DNA of 64,000 nucleotides from Clostridia bacterium. Its GTDB lineage: Bacteria > Bacillota > Clostridia > Lachnospirales > JAOARL01. A program made the translations under genes and the position numbers. Shown here one piece after another: positions 44,137 through 53,549 of the stretch. Positions within the stretch are counted from its first letter, which is position 1; each line of letters begins with the position of its first letter. The stretch is taken from the NCBI GenBank assembly GCA_025210555.1, contig JAOARL010000033.1, positions 1-64,000 of the forward strand, written 5' to 3'. Below the pieces are notes generated by a model. The model saw only the letters and a program-made list of their open reading frames with translations. It was not told the DNA's origin and searched no databases.

Positions 44137-46162
44137 CTATACTCACCATCCCAATTGATTGTATTTCTATCGAAGGTTCTACTTCGCTATATGATAAAAC
44201 AACTAAATTCTTATAATATGCTTCTGTCATCTTTTTAAAATGAGTTCTAACAACAGGACTCGCTAATATTATTGGATTCTTTCCATACGCTAAAAACTTT
44301 GCTGTTTCTCTTCCAACGCTCTCAAGCATTTTTTGGACTATATTTTGATCTATTGCTACATATGTTCCATGCTCTGTGCTTTGAATATTTTTAAATATAA
44401 GCTGCTCTAAATTAGCATCTATCGTTACTACTTTATTTACTCCGTCTTCAAAATACTTACGAGATATTGGTCTTGAAAGACCTTGTCTTACATACTCTGT
44501 AAGCATATCTGGATCTTTCGTTATTGTTGCATAATCAGCAAGTGTTTCAAATACTGTTATTAAATCCCTTATTGATATTCCTTCATTTAAAAGATTAGCA
44601 AGCACTTTTTGTATTTCTCCTAAATTCATGAGTTTTGGAACAAGTTCCTCAATAAGTGCTGGTGCTGACTCTTTAACTTTATTAACAAGTAATTGTATAT
44701 CTTGTCTTGTTAAAAGTTCTCCTAAATGGTTTTTTATTACTTCTGTTAGGTGTGTAGCCATAAGTGATGGTGCATCTACAACCATATATCCTTTTGCCTC
44801 TGCCTCTTCCCTTTGATCTTCTGTTATCCAAAGTGCTGGAAGATTAAATGCTGGCTCAACTGTTTCAATTCCTGAAATTTCCGAATCAACAAATCCCTGA
44901 TTTATTGCTAAATAATGCCCATGCATTATAGTTCCTTTTGCAACATCAGTTCCCTTAATTTTAACTATATACTCATTTGGACCAAGTTGTATATTATCTC
45001 TAAGTCTTACTATTGGAACAACTGCCCCAAGTTCTGTTGCTATTTGTCTTCTTATCATTACTACTCTATCAAGTAAATCTCCACCTTGTTTAATATCTGC
45101 AAGTGGTATGATACCATATCCAAATTCTAATTCTATTTGATCTACTTGTAGAAGTTCCATTACATTTTCTGGTTTTCTTATTTCTTCTACATCTTCGTCT
45201 TCTTCTGTTATTTCAGATTCAATTTCTTCAATTTTTTCTTTTCTATCTATTGAACTACCTATATACATAAGTATAGCTCCAAATGTTGCAAGTACGAAGA
45301 ATGGAAGCGGTGTAAATATTCCTAGGAATATAAGTACTCCTCCTGCCATATATAAAACTTTTGAAAGTCTAAATAACTGACCTCCTAAGTTAACACTCAT
45401 ATCTCCTCTTTGACTTCCTTTAGTAACTATAATTGCTGTCGCCACTGATATAAGAAATGCTGGTATCTGACTTACAAGTCCATCTCCAATAGTAAGTTTA
45501 GTATAGAGCTCTGCTGCTTCTCCTATACCCTTACCTTGCATTGTACCAACAATGATACCACCTATTATATTTACAAAAGTTATAAGTATCCCTATTATGG
45601 CATCTCCTTTAACGAACTTTGTTGCCCCGTCCATTGATCCATAAAAGCTTGCTTCATCTTGAATTTTTTGTCTTCTTTCTTTAGCTTGCGTTTCATCTAT
45701 AAGTCCTGAATTAAGATCTGCATCAATAGCCATCTGTTTACCAGGCATTGCATCAAGTGTGAATCTTGCTGATACCTCAGCAACCCTTTCAGCACCTTTT
45801 GTAATTACTATAAACTGTACTAATACAATTATTATAAATAATATTATCCCTACTACCAGATTACCACTGGTAACGAAACTACTAAATACTTCTATTATTT
45901 TTCCTGCATTACCGGACCCAATAATAAGTCTTGTAGATGATACATTCAGCGATACTCTATAAAGAGTTGTAAGCACCAGCAAAGCTGGAAAAAGCGACAT
46001 ATCAAGTGGTTCTTGTGCAAACAGTGCACCAAAAAGTATAAGCAGCGCTGCCGATATACTTATTGTAAGTAATATATCTAAAACTCCTGTTGGCATAGGT
46101 ATAATAAATATTATAACTGCCGATACAAAAGCAATACCTAAAACAATATCACCAATCTTCAT
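44126..46162 (-). CDS. flhA: Flagellar type III export gate protein FlhA
   Basis: FlhA forms the nonameric export gate with a large cytoplasmic chaperone-docking ring. The 678-residue protein has about eight N-terminal membrane segments (10-310), the FHIPEP signature (RFTLDAMPGKQMAIDADLNSG) near 145-165, an acidic linker (about 300-330) and the cytoplasmic domain. The ATG follows GGGGG-rich sequence at 46168-46174. It opens a new transcription segment: a terminator and a well-formed candidate promoter lie in the 236 bases upstream. Confidence 0.97.
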   Translation of the reverse strand: MKIGDIVLGIAFVSAVIIFIIPMPTGVLDILLTISISAALLILFGALFAQEPLDMSLFPALLVLTTLYRVSLNVSSTRLIIGSGNAGKIIEVFSSFVTSGNLVVGIILFIIIVLVQFIVITKGAERVAEVSARFTLDAMPGKQMAIDADLNSGLIDETQAKERRQKIQDEASFYGSMDGATKFVKGDAIIGILITFVNIIGGIIVGTMQGKGIGEAAELYTKLTIGDGLVSQIPAFLISVATAIIVTKGSQRGDMSVNLGGQLFRLSKVLYMAGGVLIFLGIFTPLPFFVLATFGAILMYIGSSIDRKEKIEEIESEITEEDEDVEEIRKPENVMELLQVDQIELEFGYGIIPLADIKQGGDLLDRVVMIRRQIATELGAVVPIVRLRDNIQLGPNEYIVKIKGTDVAKGTIMHGHYLAINQGFVDSEISGIETVEPAFNLPALWITEDQREEAEAKGYMVVDAPSLMATHLTEVIKNHLGELLTRQDIQLLVNKVKESAPALIEELVPKLMNLGEIQKVLANLLNEGISIRDLITVFETLADYATITKDPDMLTEYVRQGLSRPISRKYFEDGVNKVVTIDANLEQLIFKNIQSTEHGTYVAIDQNIVQKMLESVGRETAKFLAYGKNPIILASPVVRTHFKKMTEAYYKNLVVLSYSEVEPSIEIQSIGMVSIDEN

Positions 46163-46199
46163 TTTGGCCCCCTTATTTATAGTCTTTCCATCATATTAA

Positions 46200-46228
46200 A
46201 TTATACATTACTTCGTTATATTTTTAAA
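46200..46228 (-). promoter_or_regulatory. Candidate sigma-A promoter for flhA and the downstream che genes
   Basis: On the minus strand TTTAAA (46223-46228) and a perfect TATAAT (46200-46205) are separated by exactly 17 bases, 37 bases before the flhA ATG. It lies just past the terminator of the 46399-47094 gene. Confidence 0.6.
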
Positions 46229-46344
46229 CATATTTTCACCTTTTTTTGCTAATATTACAAAGTTTAAATTTTCTAATAATAATCACTATATTTTTTTGTC
46301 TTTTTAGTAACAATTCCAACTCTTTTCTTATTATTTTATCCAAA

Positions 46345-46394
46345 ACAAAAAAGAAGAAACCTTCATTCTTATATTAAAGTTGAAAGTTCTTCTT
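46345..46394 (-). terminator. Terminator after the membrane-protein gene
   Basis: Arms 46351-46365 and 46381-46394 pair with one bulge and a G-U pair, and a T-rich tract follows on the minus strand. It begins four bases past the stop codon and splits the flagellar cluster upstream of flhA. Confidence 0.65.
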
Positions 46395-46398
46395 AAAA

Positions 46399-47094
46399 TT
46401 ACAGATTAATTTTTTTATATTCTTGATAAATTTTATTTTTATTCATCAAATGCCCGCATACTATCAATATATAGCTTCCCATTATATAAACATAATTTAT
46501 CACATCTAAAATTTTATAATTACCACCAATTCTTATATATCTTTGTAAAAAACTAAGTACATAAACAATTATTAATATAGCTATAAACTCTTTAATCATT
46601 CTAATTGAAATCTCTTTATATTTATTTTCTACTATTTTTTTATTAATTTCTAATGCTTTTTTATACGTAACACTTTTTTCCATAATTATATATAGTACAA
46701 AACATCTATATCTAACATTATGCAAAATCATCAATATCCCAAATATAAAAAAGCCTATAAATGAAGCTATTAAAGGATTTTTAACATTTAAGATAATTAA
46801 CGCAACTAATGGAGACGCTATGACATAAGTTATGCTAAAAGCAACTGCAACTACAAAAAAAGATATTATTTGATCAATTCCAAACATAAAAAGAACTTTA
46901 AATTTATCTCTTATATTACTATCTTCATTTCCTATTATTTTAAACAACAAATATATTGGTAATATCACCATTGTTACCATATTAGTAATAGGTATTAATT
47001 TTGAATTATTTCTCATAAAACTTTGCGCAATTGCAACTAAAACTATTACTAAAAACGCACTCATTACTCCCTTTTTCACCTTACTCATTTCCAT
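46399..47094 (-). CDS. Unrecognised multi-pass membrane protein between flhB and flhA
   Basis: The 231-residue protein has about six or seven membrane segments (near 9-25, 34-52, 68-100 as two, 105-126, 165-183 and 193-213). A central lysine-rich cytoplasmic stretch (about 138-160) lies between them. No family is recognised. It follows the HAD-like gene after 18 bases and ends at a terminator, so it was probably acquired or added as a pair with that gene. AGGAG lies about ten bases before the ATG; an ATG two codons later is also possible. Confidence 0.55.
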   Translation of the reverse strand: MEMSKVKKGVMSAFLVIVLVAIAQSFMRNNSKLIPITNMVTMVILPIYLLFKIIGNEDSNIRDKFKVLFMFGIDQIISFFVVAVAFSITYVIASPLVALIILNVKNPLIASFIGFFIFGILMILHNVRYRCFVLYIIMEKSVTYKKALEINKKIVENKYKEISIRMIKEFIAILIIVYVLSFLQRYIRIGGNYKILDVINYVYIMGSYILIVCGHLMNKNKIYQEYKKINL

Positions 47095-47112
47095 ACCATT
47101 TTCTCTCCTATT

Positions 47113-47802
47113 CTAACTACTAATTTCAAAATTAGATTCTTCTAAAGATTCCCTCGAACCCTGCATTTCTTCAAAATGTATATCAGATGTTAATCCTGCA
47201 TTTTCAACATCTTTATAAAACCAATATTTATGATTTTTAACGCTCTCTACTACTTCTAAAAATCCAGCTTCAATCCCCTTATCCATTATATTTTTAGCAT
47301 CTTCAACATTTTGCTCAGTTATCCCTTTAGAAGGATCAACTTTAACCAAATGACTAGCTATATATTCTTCACCTATCATATTTGTCCAATCATCTAATGC
47401 AACAAAACTTTTAACTTTTATATTTGATAAAATATCTACACATTCTATTCCTCTATTTTCTTCTATATCTTCTCTAATGTTTTTAGTAAACCCATTAACT
47501 GGAATACCATAAAACTCTAAAATATTTAATAAATCAACTTCTTCTTGCCCTTTAAATCTCCATGTAGAGATTTCAATAACTAAGGTATTACTCTTATAAG
47601 AAACAATCTCTGCTAGTCGGTTTAAAGTGTCATAACAAATTCTTTTTGCTAATTCCGATTTAACTTCTGGAAAACCTTCCTGATTCATTATAGCTCTTAT
47701 TGTTTCCTCAGGATGCAATTCTGCATCATCTTTAACTAATGGTCCATCTACATCAAACAAAACTACATTGTATCCTTCATCATTAGTAAACATAGTACTC
47801 AC
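47113..47802 (-). CDS. HAD-fold protein (HAD_2-like) in the flagellar cluster
   Basis: The 229-residue protein opens with a HAD motif I, VVLFDVDGPLVKDD (about 13-26), with both catalytic-type aspartates. A central LVIEISTWRFKG segment follows, and FVALDDW near 133-139 supplies the later acidic site. This is the pattern of HAD_2-type domains described in RNA-repair and related proteins; substrate unknown. The C-terminal part (about 165-229) is acidic and unrecognised. AGAGGTGAG precedes the ATG, and the gene lies 21 bases after flhB, so it should be transcribed by read-through from the flagellar operon. Confidence 0.6.
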   Translation of the reverse strand: MSTMFTNDEGYNVVLFDVDGPLVKDDAELHPEETIRAIMNQEGFPEVKSELAKRICYDTLNRLAEIVSYKSNTLVIEISTWRFKGQEEVDLLNILEFYGIPVNGFTKNIREDIEENRGIECVDILSNIKVKSFVALDDWTNMIGEEYIASHLVKVDPSKGITEQNVEDAKNIMDKGIEAGFLEVVESVKNHKYWFYKDVENAGLTSDIHFEEMQGSRESLEESNFEISS

Positions 47803-47823
47803 CTCTTAATTAATTATATCACA

Positions 47824-48933
47824 TTAATTTTTAAGTTTATATACAAATGCTAAAACCTCTGCGACTGCTTCATACATATCTGGCGGTATATCATCACCTA
47901 TTTCACAAGATGCATACAACCCTCTTGCTAGAGGTTTATTCTCAATTATTTCAATATCATTTTCTCTTGCAATATCTTTTATTCTTTTAGCCATATAATC
48001 TGCACCTTTCCCAACTACAATAGGAGCAAGTGATGCAGAGTGATCATACTTTACAGCTACTGCAAAATGTGTCGGGTTGGTAATTACTACATCGGCTTTT
48101 GGTATATCTTGCATCATTCTTCTCATTGATGCTTCTCTCATCTTTTGTCTTATCTTACCCTTTATCTCAGGATTACCTTCTGTTTGCTTATATTCTTGTT
48201 TAACTTCATATTTGGTCATCTTAAGATTTTCTTCATGTTCTCTTCTTTGAAAGAAGTAATCAATAGCAGCTACTGCTATAAAAAACATTCCAGTTTTCAT
48301 ACCCAGTCCAGTAACTGTTCTTCCAACTTCTTCAGCTATATCTATTGGAGTCATATTTATAAATTTATATATCTTTGTCTGCTCACTTTTTAACAGCACA
48401 TATATAATAGTTGCAAGTATTGATATTTTCATTATTATTTTAAAAAACTCTGTAAGCATTTTCTTTGAAAATGTCTTTTTAAAGCCCTCTATAGGATTCA
48501 ATTTTGAAAACTTTGGTTTAAGCGGCTTAAGAGTTGGAAACCATCCTGTTTGAATAATATTTCCAACAATTGAAATTATTAGACTAGTTGCAAGTATTGG
48601 AAGTATTATTATAAGTATGTTACCAAAAAGCATTCCAAGCGCTTTCATTATATACGTATTATTATTAAGATTATCTACATTACCTATATTATTATATACA
48701 GTTCTAAAGACTTCATTCATTTTATTTAACATGTATCCACCTGAGCTTTGAAGCATAAAAAACATTGCAATAAAAAGAAGAGCTGCACTAACCTCTTGGC
48801 TTTTTGCAACTTGACCCTCTTCTCTAGCTTCTCTTCGTTTCTTAGGCGTAGGCTTCTCAGTCTTTTCTCCACCTTGTCCATCTGCAAAGAGTTGTAGATT
48901 TAATTTAATTTTAAATTCATATTCATAAATCAT
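47824..48933 (-). CDS. flhB: Flagellar export switch protein FlhB
   Basis: FlhB switches export specificity from hook to filament after self-cleavage. The 369-residue protein has the basic N-terminus (GGEKTEKPTPKKRREAREEGQVAKS), four membrane segments (about 48-65, 100-128, 165-182, 205-226) and the self-cleaving NPTH at 286-289. The cleaved C-terminal domain follows. Its ATG overlaps the fliR stop (ATGA). Unusually, flhA is not next: two foreign-looking genes intervene. Confidence 0.96.
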   Translation of the reverse strand: MIYEYEFKIKLNLQLFADGQGGEKTEKPTPKKRREAREEGQVAKSQEVSAALLFIAMFFMLQSSGGYMLNKMNEVFRTVYNNIGNVDNLNNNTYIMKALGMLFGNILIIILPILATSLIISIVGNIIQTGWFPTLKPLKPKFSKLNPIEGFKKTFSKKMLTEFFKIIMKISILATIIYVLLKSEQTKIYKFINMTPIDIAEEVGRTVTGLGMKTGMFFIAVAAIDYFFQRREHEENLKMTKYEVKQEYKQTEGNPEIKGKIRQKMREASMRRMMQDIPKADVVITNPTHFAVAVKYDHSASLAPIVVGKGADYMAKRIKDIARENDIEIIENKPLARGLYASCEIGDDIPPDMYEAVAEVLAFVYKLKN

Positions 48934-49718
48934 GGGCTAACATCCTTTATAAATCTAAATACACTTTTTTGCATTTCTACTTCAATCATTCTATAACTCT
49001 GCGGAACCACTTGCATTATAGCAAACAATATAAATAATCCTATTATTACTTTAAGCGGCATACCTACAACAAATATATTAAATTGAGGCGCTGTTTTTTG
49101 AAGTATTCCCATCGCTACATTTACGACCATTATTACAGCCATAACTGGTGCAGCTACTTTTATAGCTATAATAAACATAGTTTGCATGAGCATGACTATA
49201 TTCATTGCCGCATTTTGAGTCATTATCGATTCTCCAACTGGTATTACCCTATAGCTATATACAATTGTCCTAATGAGCATATGATGACCATTAGTTATAA
49301 GCATTGTCATAAGTATTAAAAAATAATATAAATTCTCTGTTATTGTAGCTTGTGACTCACTTAAAGGATCAAACATACTGGCCATTGTAAAACCAATATT
49401 AAAGTCAATTAAGTATCCTGCAAGTAATACAATAGAAAACAGAAGATATACTAAATATCCTATTATCATACCTATAAGAATTTCTTTAACTCCATAATAC
49501 CCATATGCCATTATATTAAGTTCTCCAAATTTATCTGTTACAGGTATTGTAGACATAATTATCATGCTAATTATAAAAGAAGCTCCTATTTTGGCATATA
49601 CCGGCATATTTCTACCACCAAATACAGGAACTGTAATAAAAAATCCTATTATTCTTAAAAAAACCATTATCAGCAGATCAACTTGGCTAAATACATTTAT
49701 TAATAAGTATTCCATCAT
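48930..49718 (-). CDS. fliR: Flagellar export protein FliR
   Basis: FliR is a component of the helical FliPQR export pore. The 262-residue, highly hydrophobic protein has about six membrane segments. It shows family features such as FLRIIGFFITVPVFGGRNMPVYAKIG near the N-terminus and GEILIGM-like VKEILIGMIIGYLVYLLF. GAGGTAGA precedes the ATG pair at 49718/49715. It lies three bases after fliQ and overlaps flhB. Confidence 0.95.
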   Translation of the reverse strand: MMEYLLINVFSQVDLLIMVFLRIIGFFITVPVFGGRNMPVYAKIGASFIISMIIMSTIPVTDKFGELNIMAYGYYGVKEILIGMIIGYLVYLLFSIVLLAGYLIDFNIGFTMASMFDPLSESQATITENLYYFLILMTMLITNGHHMLIRTIVYSYRVIPVGESIMTQNAAMNIVMLMQTMFIIAIKVAAPVMAVIMVVNVAMGILQKTAPQFNIFVVGMPLKVIIGLFILFAIMQVVPQSYRMIEVEMQKSVFRFIKDVSP

Positions 49719-49721
49719 TAT

Positions 49722-49991
49722 CTACCTCAAATACACATTTATATTTGTCAATAAATTTGTTGTAAAATTTGATATTTTAGTAAGCATCCATGGACCAAAA
49801 ATTATTAGCGCAAAGAATACAGCAACAATTTTAGGCGCAAAGGCTAAAGTTGGTTCCTGTATTGATGTAGTCGCTTGAAATATACTAACAATAAGCCCTA
49901 CTGTAAGAGCAAAAATAAGTGTTGGCATAGAAAGCTCTATTATCAGCCATATAGCTGAACTTGCAACATCTAAAAGTATACCCTGATCCAT
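49722..49991 (-). CDS. fliQ: Flagellar export protein FliQ
   Basis: FliQ is a small pore component with two helices. The 89-residue protein shows the expected two membrane segments (about 15-40 and 50-75) and the core GLIVSIFQATTSIQEPTLAFAPKI. It sits in the canonical fliP-fliQ-fliR order with 14 and three bases between genes. Confidence 0.96.
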   Translation of the reverse strand: MDQGILLDVASSAIWLIIELSMPTLIFALTVGLIVSIFQATTSIQEPTLAFAPKIVAVFFALIIFGPWMLTKISNFTTNLLTNINVYLR

Positions 49992-50005
49992 AAATCTTCT
50001 CCTAT

Positions 50006-50770
50006 CTATCTGAAACTAGCCACTATTTGGCCTATTATAAGGTTCCAACCATCTACTACTACAAATAAAAGTAGTTTGAACGGCATTGATATCATACTAG
50101 GTGGAAGCATCATCATCCCCATCGCCATAAGCGTTGATGCTACTACCATGTCTATTATTATAAACGGAATATATATTAAGAACCCTATCATAAATCCTTT
50201 TTTAAGTTCACTTATTACAAATGCTGGAATTACAACATTCATAGGGATACTTTCTATATTTCCTTTTTCTATTTCTTCTTTTGAAATTTCCACAAATAAT
50301 TTAAGATCTTTTTCATACGTTTGTTTAAGCATAAAATCCTTAAGCGGTCTTTCAGCTCTAGTAAATGCTACTTCTTGACTTATTTGTCCATTTACATAAG
50401 GTTCAACTGCCGTTTCATTAATTGTTGTTATTGTCGGTGCCATTATGAAAAATGTTAAAAACAGCGAAAGTCCTATAATAACTTGATTAGGCGGTGTTTG
50501 TTGAGTTCCTAATGCTGATCTTAAAAAATGCATTACTATTACTATTCTTGTAAATGATGTCATCATTATAAGAATCGATGGTGCTAAAGATATTATTGTT
50601 AATAAAAATAATATCTGAACACTTGTAGCAACTTCCGCCGGATTATCTGTCTGTTCTATATTAAGTCCAATCTTTGGAATTGGTAATGTTTCAGCGTATC
50701 CTGATATATTAAGAACAAAAAATACTGCGATAACCGCCATTATTAAATACTTAAATTTATTTTTCACCAT
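50006..50770 (-). CDS. fliP: Flagellar export protein FliP
   Basis: FliP forms the core of the export pore. The 254-residue protein has a cleavable-type N-terminal signal (KYLIMAVIAVFFVLNISGYAE) and four membrane segments. The family signature FTRIVIVMHFLRSALGTQQTPPNQV precedes the third. The ATG at 50770 is preferred because AAGGTGAT precedes it; an ATG at 50788 is possible but has a poorly spaced site and a longer overlap with fliO. The 5' end overlaps fliO by 14 bases. Confidence 0.94.
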   Translation of the reverse strand: MVKNKFKYLIMAVIAVFFVLNISGYAETLPIPKIGLNIEQTDNPAEVATSVQILFLLTIISLAPSILIMMTSFTRIVIVMHFLRSALGTQQTPPNQVIIGLSLFLTFFIMAPTITTINETAVEPYVNGQISQEVAFTRAERPLKDFMLKQTYEKDLKLFVEISKEEIEKGNIESIPMNVVIPAFVISELKKGFMIGFLIYIPFIIIDMVVASTLMAMGMMMLPPSMISMPFKLLLFVVVDGWNLIIGQIVASFR

Positions 50771-51059
50771 TATCACCTTCGTATCCATTTTCCTTTAAAT
50801 ATTCATTAAATGTTTTGACATCACCATTGTCTACTTCTTTTATAAATCTAACATCATCTTTAGTTACAGCTATTATAAAATAACTATTACCTATTTTTAC
50901 AAGCTGAAGAAACTTTCCCACAGATACTGGCAAAGTTTCAATTAATTTCATATTATAGTTTTTAAATTTTTTATGTTGCAATTCACCTATATACTTACTA
51001 GCAAAATAAGCTCCATAAAGCACTGCTATAAATAATATTAGTAATAGCACTGTTTCCAT
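50757..51059 (-). CDS. fliO: Flagellar biosynthesis protein FliO/FliZ
   Basis: FliO is a membrane scaffold for FliP assembly. The 100-residue protein has a single N-terminal membrane segment (about 3-20). The FliO cytoplasmic domain follows (MKLIETLPVSVGKFLQLVKIGNSYFIIAVTKDDVRFIKEV). It is short compared with Bacillus FliZ but complete for Clostridia. AGGAGG precedes the ATG, and it lies between cheY and fliP. Confidence 0.9.
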   Translation of the reverse strand: METVLLLILFIAVLYGAYFASKYIGELQHKKFKNYNMKLIETLPVSVGKFLQLVKIGNSYFIIAVTKDDVRFIKEVDNGDVKTFNEYLKENGYEGDNGEK

Positions 51060-51072
51060 TTTATTCCTCCAA

Positions 51073-51432
51073 TTAAGCTAAAGCTTTTTGAATCGCTTCT
51101 AAAACTCTATCCTGTTGGAAAGGTTTAACGATAAAATCTTTTGCTCCTGCTTGAATTGCCTCAATAACCATTGCTTGTTGCCCCATTGCAGAACACATTA
51201 CAACAGTTGATCCTGCATTAATCTTTTTAATCTCTTTAACAGCTTGAATACCGTCAACCTCTGGCATTGTTATATCCATTGTTACTAAATCTGGTGTTAA
51301 CTCTTTGTACATTTCAATTGCTTGTGCACCGTTTTCAGCCTCTCCTACTATTTCGTAACCTGCTTTAGATAAAATATCCTTAAGCATCATTCGCATAAAT
51401 GCTGCGTCATCAACGATTAAAATTTTTGCCAT
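51073..51432 (-). CDS. cheY: Chemotaxis response regulator CheY
   Basis: CheY carries the signal from CheA to the flagellar switch. The 119-residue single receiver domain has the acidic pair Asp8-Asp9, phospho-acceptor Asp53 in VTMDITMPEVDG, a Thr/Ser switch position in VVMCSAMGQQ, and the conserved Lys in FIVKPFQ. The ATG at 51432 is the true start; a 19-codon upstream extension overlaps fliY and is not part of the family. It sits between fliY and fliO as in Bacillus. Confidence 0.96.
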   Translation of the reverse strand: MAKILIVDDAAFMRMMLKDILSKAGYEIVGEAENGAQAIEMYKELTPDLVTMDITMPEVDGIQAVKEIKKINAGSTVVMCSAMGQQAMVIEAIQAGAKDFIVKPFQQDRVLEAIQKALA

Positions 51433-51463
51433 TTTCCCATCAGCCTTTCTTTTTGTAATATTT

Positions 51464-52543
51464 TTATAGTCTGTTCTCTGGTTTTTCAATTTCAGTTATT
51501 CTGATCGCAAAGTTTTCGTCTACAACTACAACTTCCCCTTTTGCTATTTGCTTTCCATTAACTAAAATATCGATAGGTTCTCCAGAAACCTTATCTAACT
51601 CAATTATTGTTCCTATTCCAAAGTTTAGTATTTCCTTTATACTTTTCTTTGTTTTGCCTAGTTCTACTGTCACCTCTAAGTTAACATCTTTGATTATGTC
51701 TATACTACTCTTAGCTCCTGTTTGTGCTCCTTGAGCACCAAAACTTTCAAAAGCTATAGGCTTTGCACTAACATTTTGAACTGGCTTTTGCTCTTCCCGC
51801 ACTTGGGGTTGAGCTGCAGCTGGCACCGCCATTTCTGGAACAGCTTCGTTAACTGTACTCTCTGGTGTTGCTGGTGCTTCTTGTTCTGCTGGTTGCATTG
51901 CAGCTACTAATTCTTTTGCAAAACTAATTGGTAGTATTTGCATTATTTCACTATCAATTAACTCTCCAACTTGCATCTTGAAGCAAACTTCAACTAACTC
52001 TTCAGTATCAAATTTTAATATTTCTTTTATATCACCATTTGCAAGATCCATTTTCTGTGCATTTGGTGGATTTATATCTATTTTTCTATCTAACATAGAT
52101 GACATAGATGTACATGATGATCCAATCATTTGATTCATAGCTTCTGATATAGCACTTAAGTGTAAATCTGTAAGCTCATCATCTAAATTGGTACCATCTC
52201 CACCTGTCATTAGATTAGCAATAATTTTAACATCATTTTCCTTTAGTACTAAAAAATTTGCTCCTTTAAGTCCATCTTTGTACTCAATAGCTATTGCTAC
52301 GTATTTTTCATCTTTATAATTTTCTGCTAAAGCATCTATTTTCATGTCTTTAACAACTGGAGTTGTTATAACAACTTTATTATTAAGTAATGATGATAAT
52401 GTAGTAGCAGCTGTACCCATACTAATATTACCAATTTCACCTAATACATCTTTATCGCTATCAGTTAATGCCGCTGCAGCTCCGTCTGAGCCACCGCCAC
52501 CTAATAACGCATCTATTTCCTCTTGTGATAATAAATCAGCCAT
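51464..52543 (-). CDS. fliY: Flagellar switch phosphatase FliY (CheC-like plus FliN)
   Basis: FliY replaces FliN in Gram-positive switches and removes phosphate from CheY-P. The 359-residue protein begins with a CheY-binding peptide (MADLLSQEEIDALL) like that of FliM. It has two CheC-type phosphatase helices (EIGNISMGTAATTL and EAMNQMIGSSCTSM), a Pro/Ala/Gln-rich linker (about 210-275) and a C-terminal FliN domain (VTVELGKTKKSIKEIL..GEPIDILVNGK). It starts two bases after fliM. Confidence 0.97.
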   Translation of the reverse strand: MADLLSQEEIDALLGGGGSDGAAAALTDSDKDVLGEIGNISMGTAATTLSSLLNNKVVITTPVVKDMKIDALAENYKDEKYVAIAIEYKDGLKGANFLVLKENDVKIIANLMTGGDGTNLDDELTDLHLSAISEAMNQMIGSSCTSMSSMLDRKIDINPPNAQKMDLANGDIKEILKFDTEELVEVCFKMQVGELIDSEIMQILPISFAKELVAAMQPAEQEAPATPESTVNEAVPEMAVPAAAQPQVREEQKPVQNVSAKPIAFESFGAQGAQTGAKSSIDIIKDVNLEVTVELGKTKKSIKEILNFGIGTIIELDKVSGEPIDILVNGKQIAKGEVVVVDENFAIRITEIEKPENRL

Positions 52544-52545
52544 TT

Positions 52546-53538
52546 CTATTCATCCCCTTCCACTATAGAAGTTATTTTTACTGCACTTAATTTTTTATGT
52601 TTACCAGGTTTTGCATAGAATTTGACTTCATCTTCTACCATAACCTCTAAATTATCTTCAACTTTAGATTTTAATTTTATTACATCCCCCACTTGAAGTT
52701 CCGTAAATTCTGAAACTGTTATGGATGTTCTACCTAATATTGCTTTCATAGCCACATCTGCTGTTTCTAATTGTTTTCCAAGTGAAACTTGGAAACTTTC
52801 GTTTCTATCATCTTTACTCTGTTCATTCATTATAAACCAATATTTTGTACTAAGCTTATCAAGTGCTGGTTCAATAGTACTGTATGGTATACAAATATTC
52901 ATCATACCTTCAGTATCTCCAACCTTAATATTTAATGTTACTAATGCAACCATTTCACTTGGAGATATAACTTGAGCAAACTGTGAATTTGTTTCTATTT
53001 TCTCAAGTTTAGGATCTATCTCTGTAACTGTTTCAAATGGTTCTTTAAGCATCCTTAAAAATTGATGTATAACTCTTGATATTAAAGATTTCTCTACTTC
53101 TGTAAATTCTCTTATTGTAGGGTTATCTGTTCCAGGTCCCCCAAGAACTCTTTCTACAATAGCATATCCTATATTAGGTGATAATTCAAGTATTATAGAG
53201 CCCTTAAGTGGTCTAAAATCTACTATACCTAGTATTACAGGATTAGAAAGCGAGTTACTAAATTCATAATATGTTATAGCCTCTGAATTAAGTACATTTA
53301 CTGTAACATTCGTTCTTAAATTACCTGATAAATACGTCGTAATAACTCTTGAATAATTTTCAAAAATATTTTCAAGAGTCTTAAGTTGATCCTTTGCAAA
53401 TTTTGACGGTCTAGCAAAATCATAGTCTTTAACTTTTTTACCAGATAAGTCATCACTCATATCATCAACGTCTAATTCACCTTCATTCAATGCTTTCAGT
53501 AAATCATCTATTTCATTTTGACTTAATATATCTCCCAT
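52546..53538 (-). CDS. fliM: Flagellar motor switch protein FliM
   Basis: FliM links FliG and FliN/FliY in the C-ring and receives CheY-P. The 330-residue protein has the N-terminal CheY-binding peptide (MGDILSQNEIDDLLKAL). The middle domain (DFARPSKFAKDQLKTLENIFENYSR, LELSPNIGYAIVERVLGGPG) and a C-terminal FliN-like domain follow. Length and order are typical. It follows fliL after 11 bases. Confidence 0.97.
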   Translation of the reverse strand: MGDILSQNEIDDLLKALNEGELDVDDMSDDLSGKKVKDYDFARPSKFAKDQLKTLENIFENYSRVITTYLSGNLRTNVTVNVLNSEAITYYEFSNSLSNPVILGIVDFRPLKGSIILELSPNIGYAIVERVLGGPGTDNPTIREFTEVEKSLISRVIHQFLRMLKEPFETVTEIDPKLEKIETNSQFAQVISPSEMVALVTLNIKVGDTEGMMNICIPYSTIEPALDKLSTKYWFIMNEQSKDDRNESFQVSLGKQLETADVAMKAILGRTSITVSEFTELQVGDVIKLKSKVEDNLEVMVEDEVKFYAKPGKHKKLSAVKITSIVEGDE

Positions 53539-53549
53539 TAACTCACCAC

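Noticed and set aside
51433-51489. Nineteen-codon N-terminal extension of CheY
   Set aside because: It overlaps fliY, is absent in the CheY family, and the internal ATG begins exactly at the conserved MAKILIVDD.
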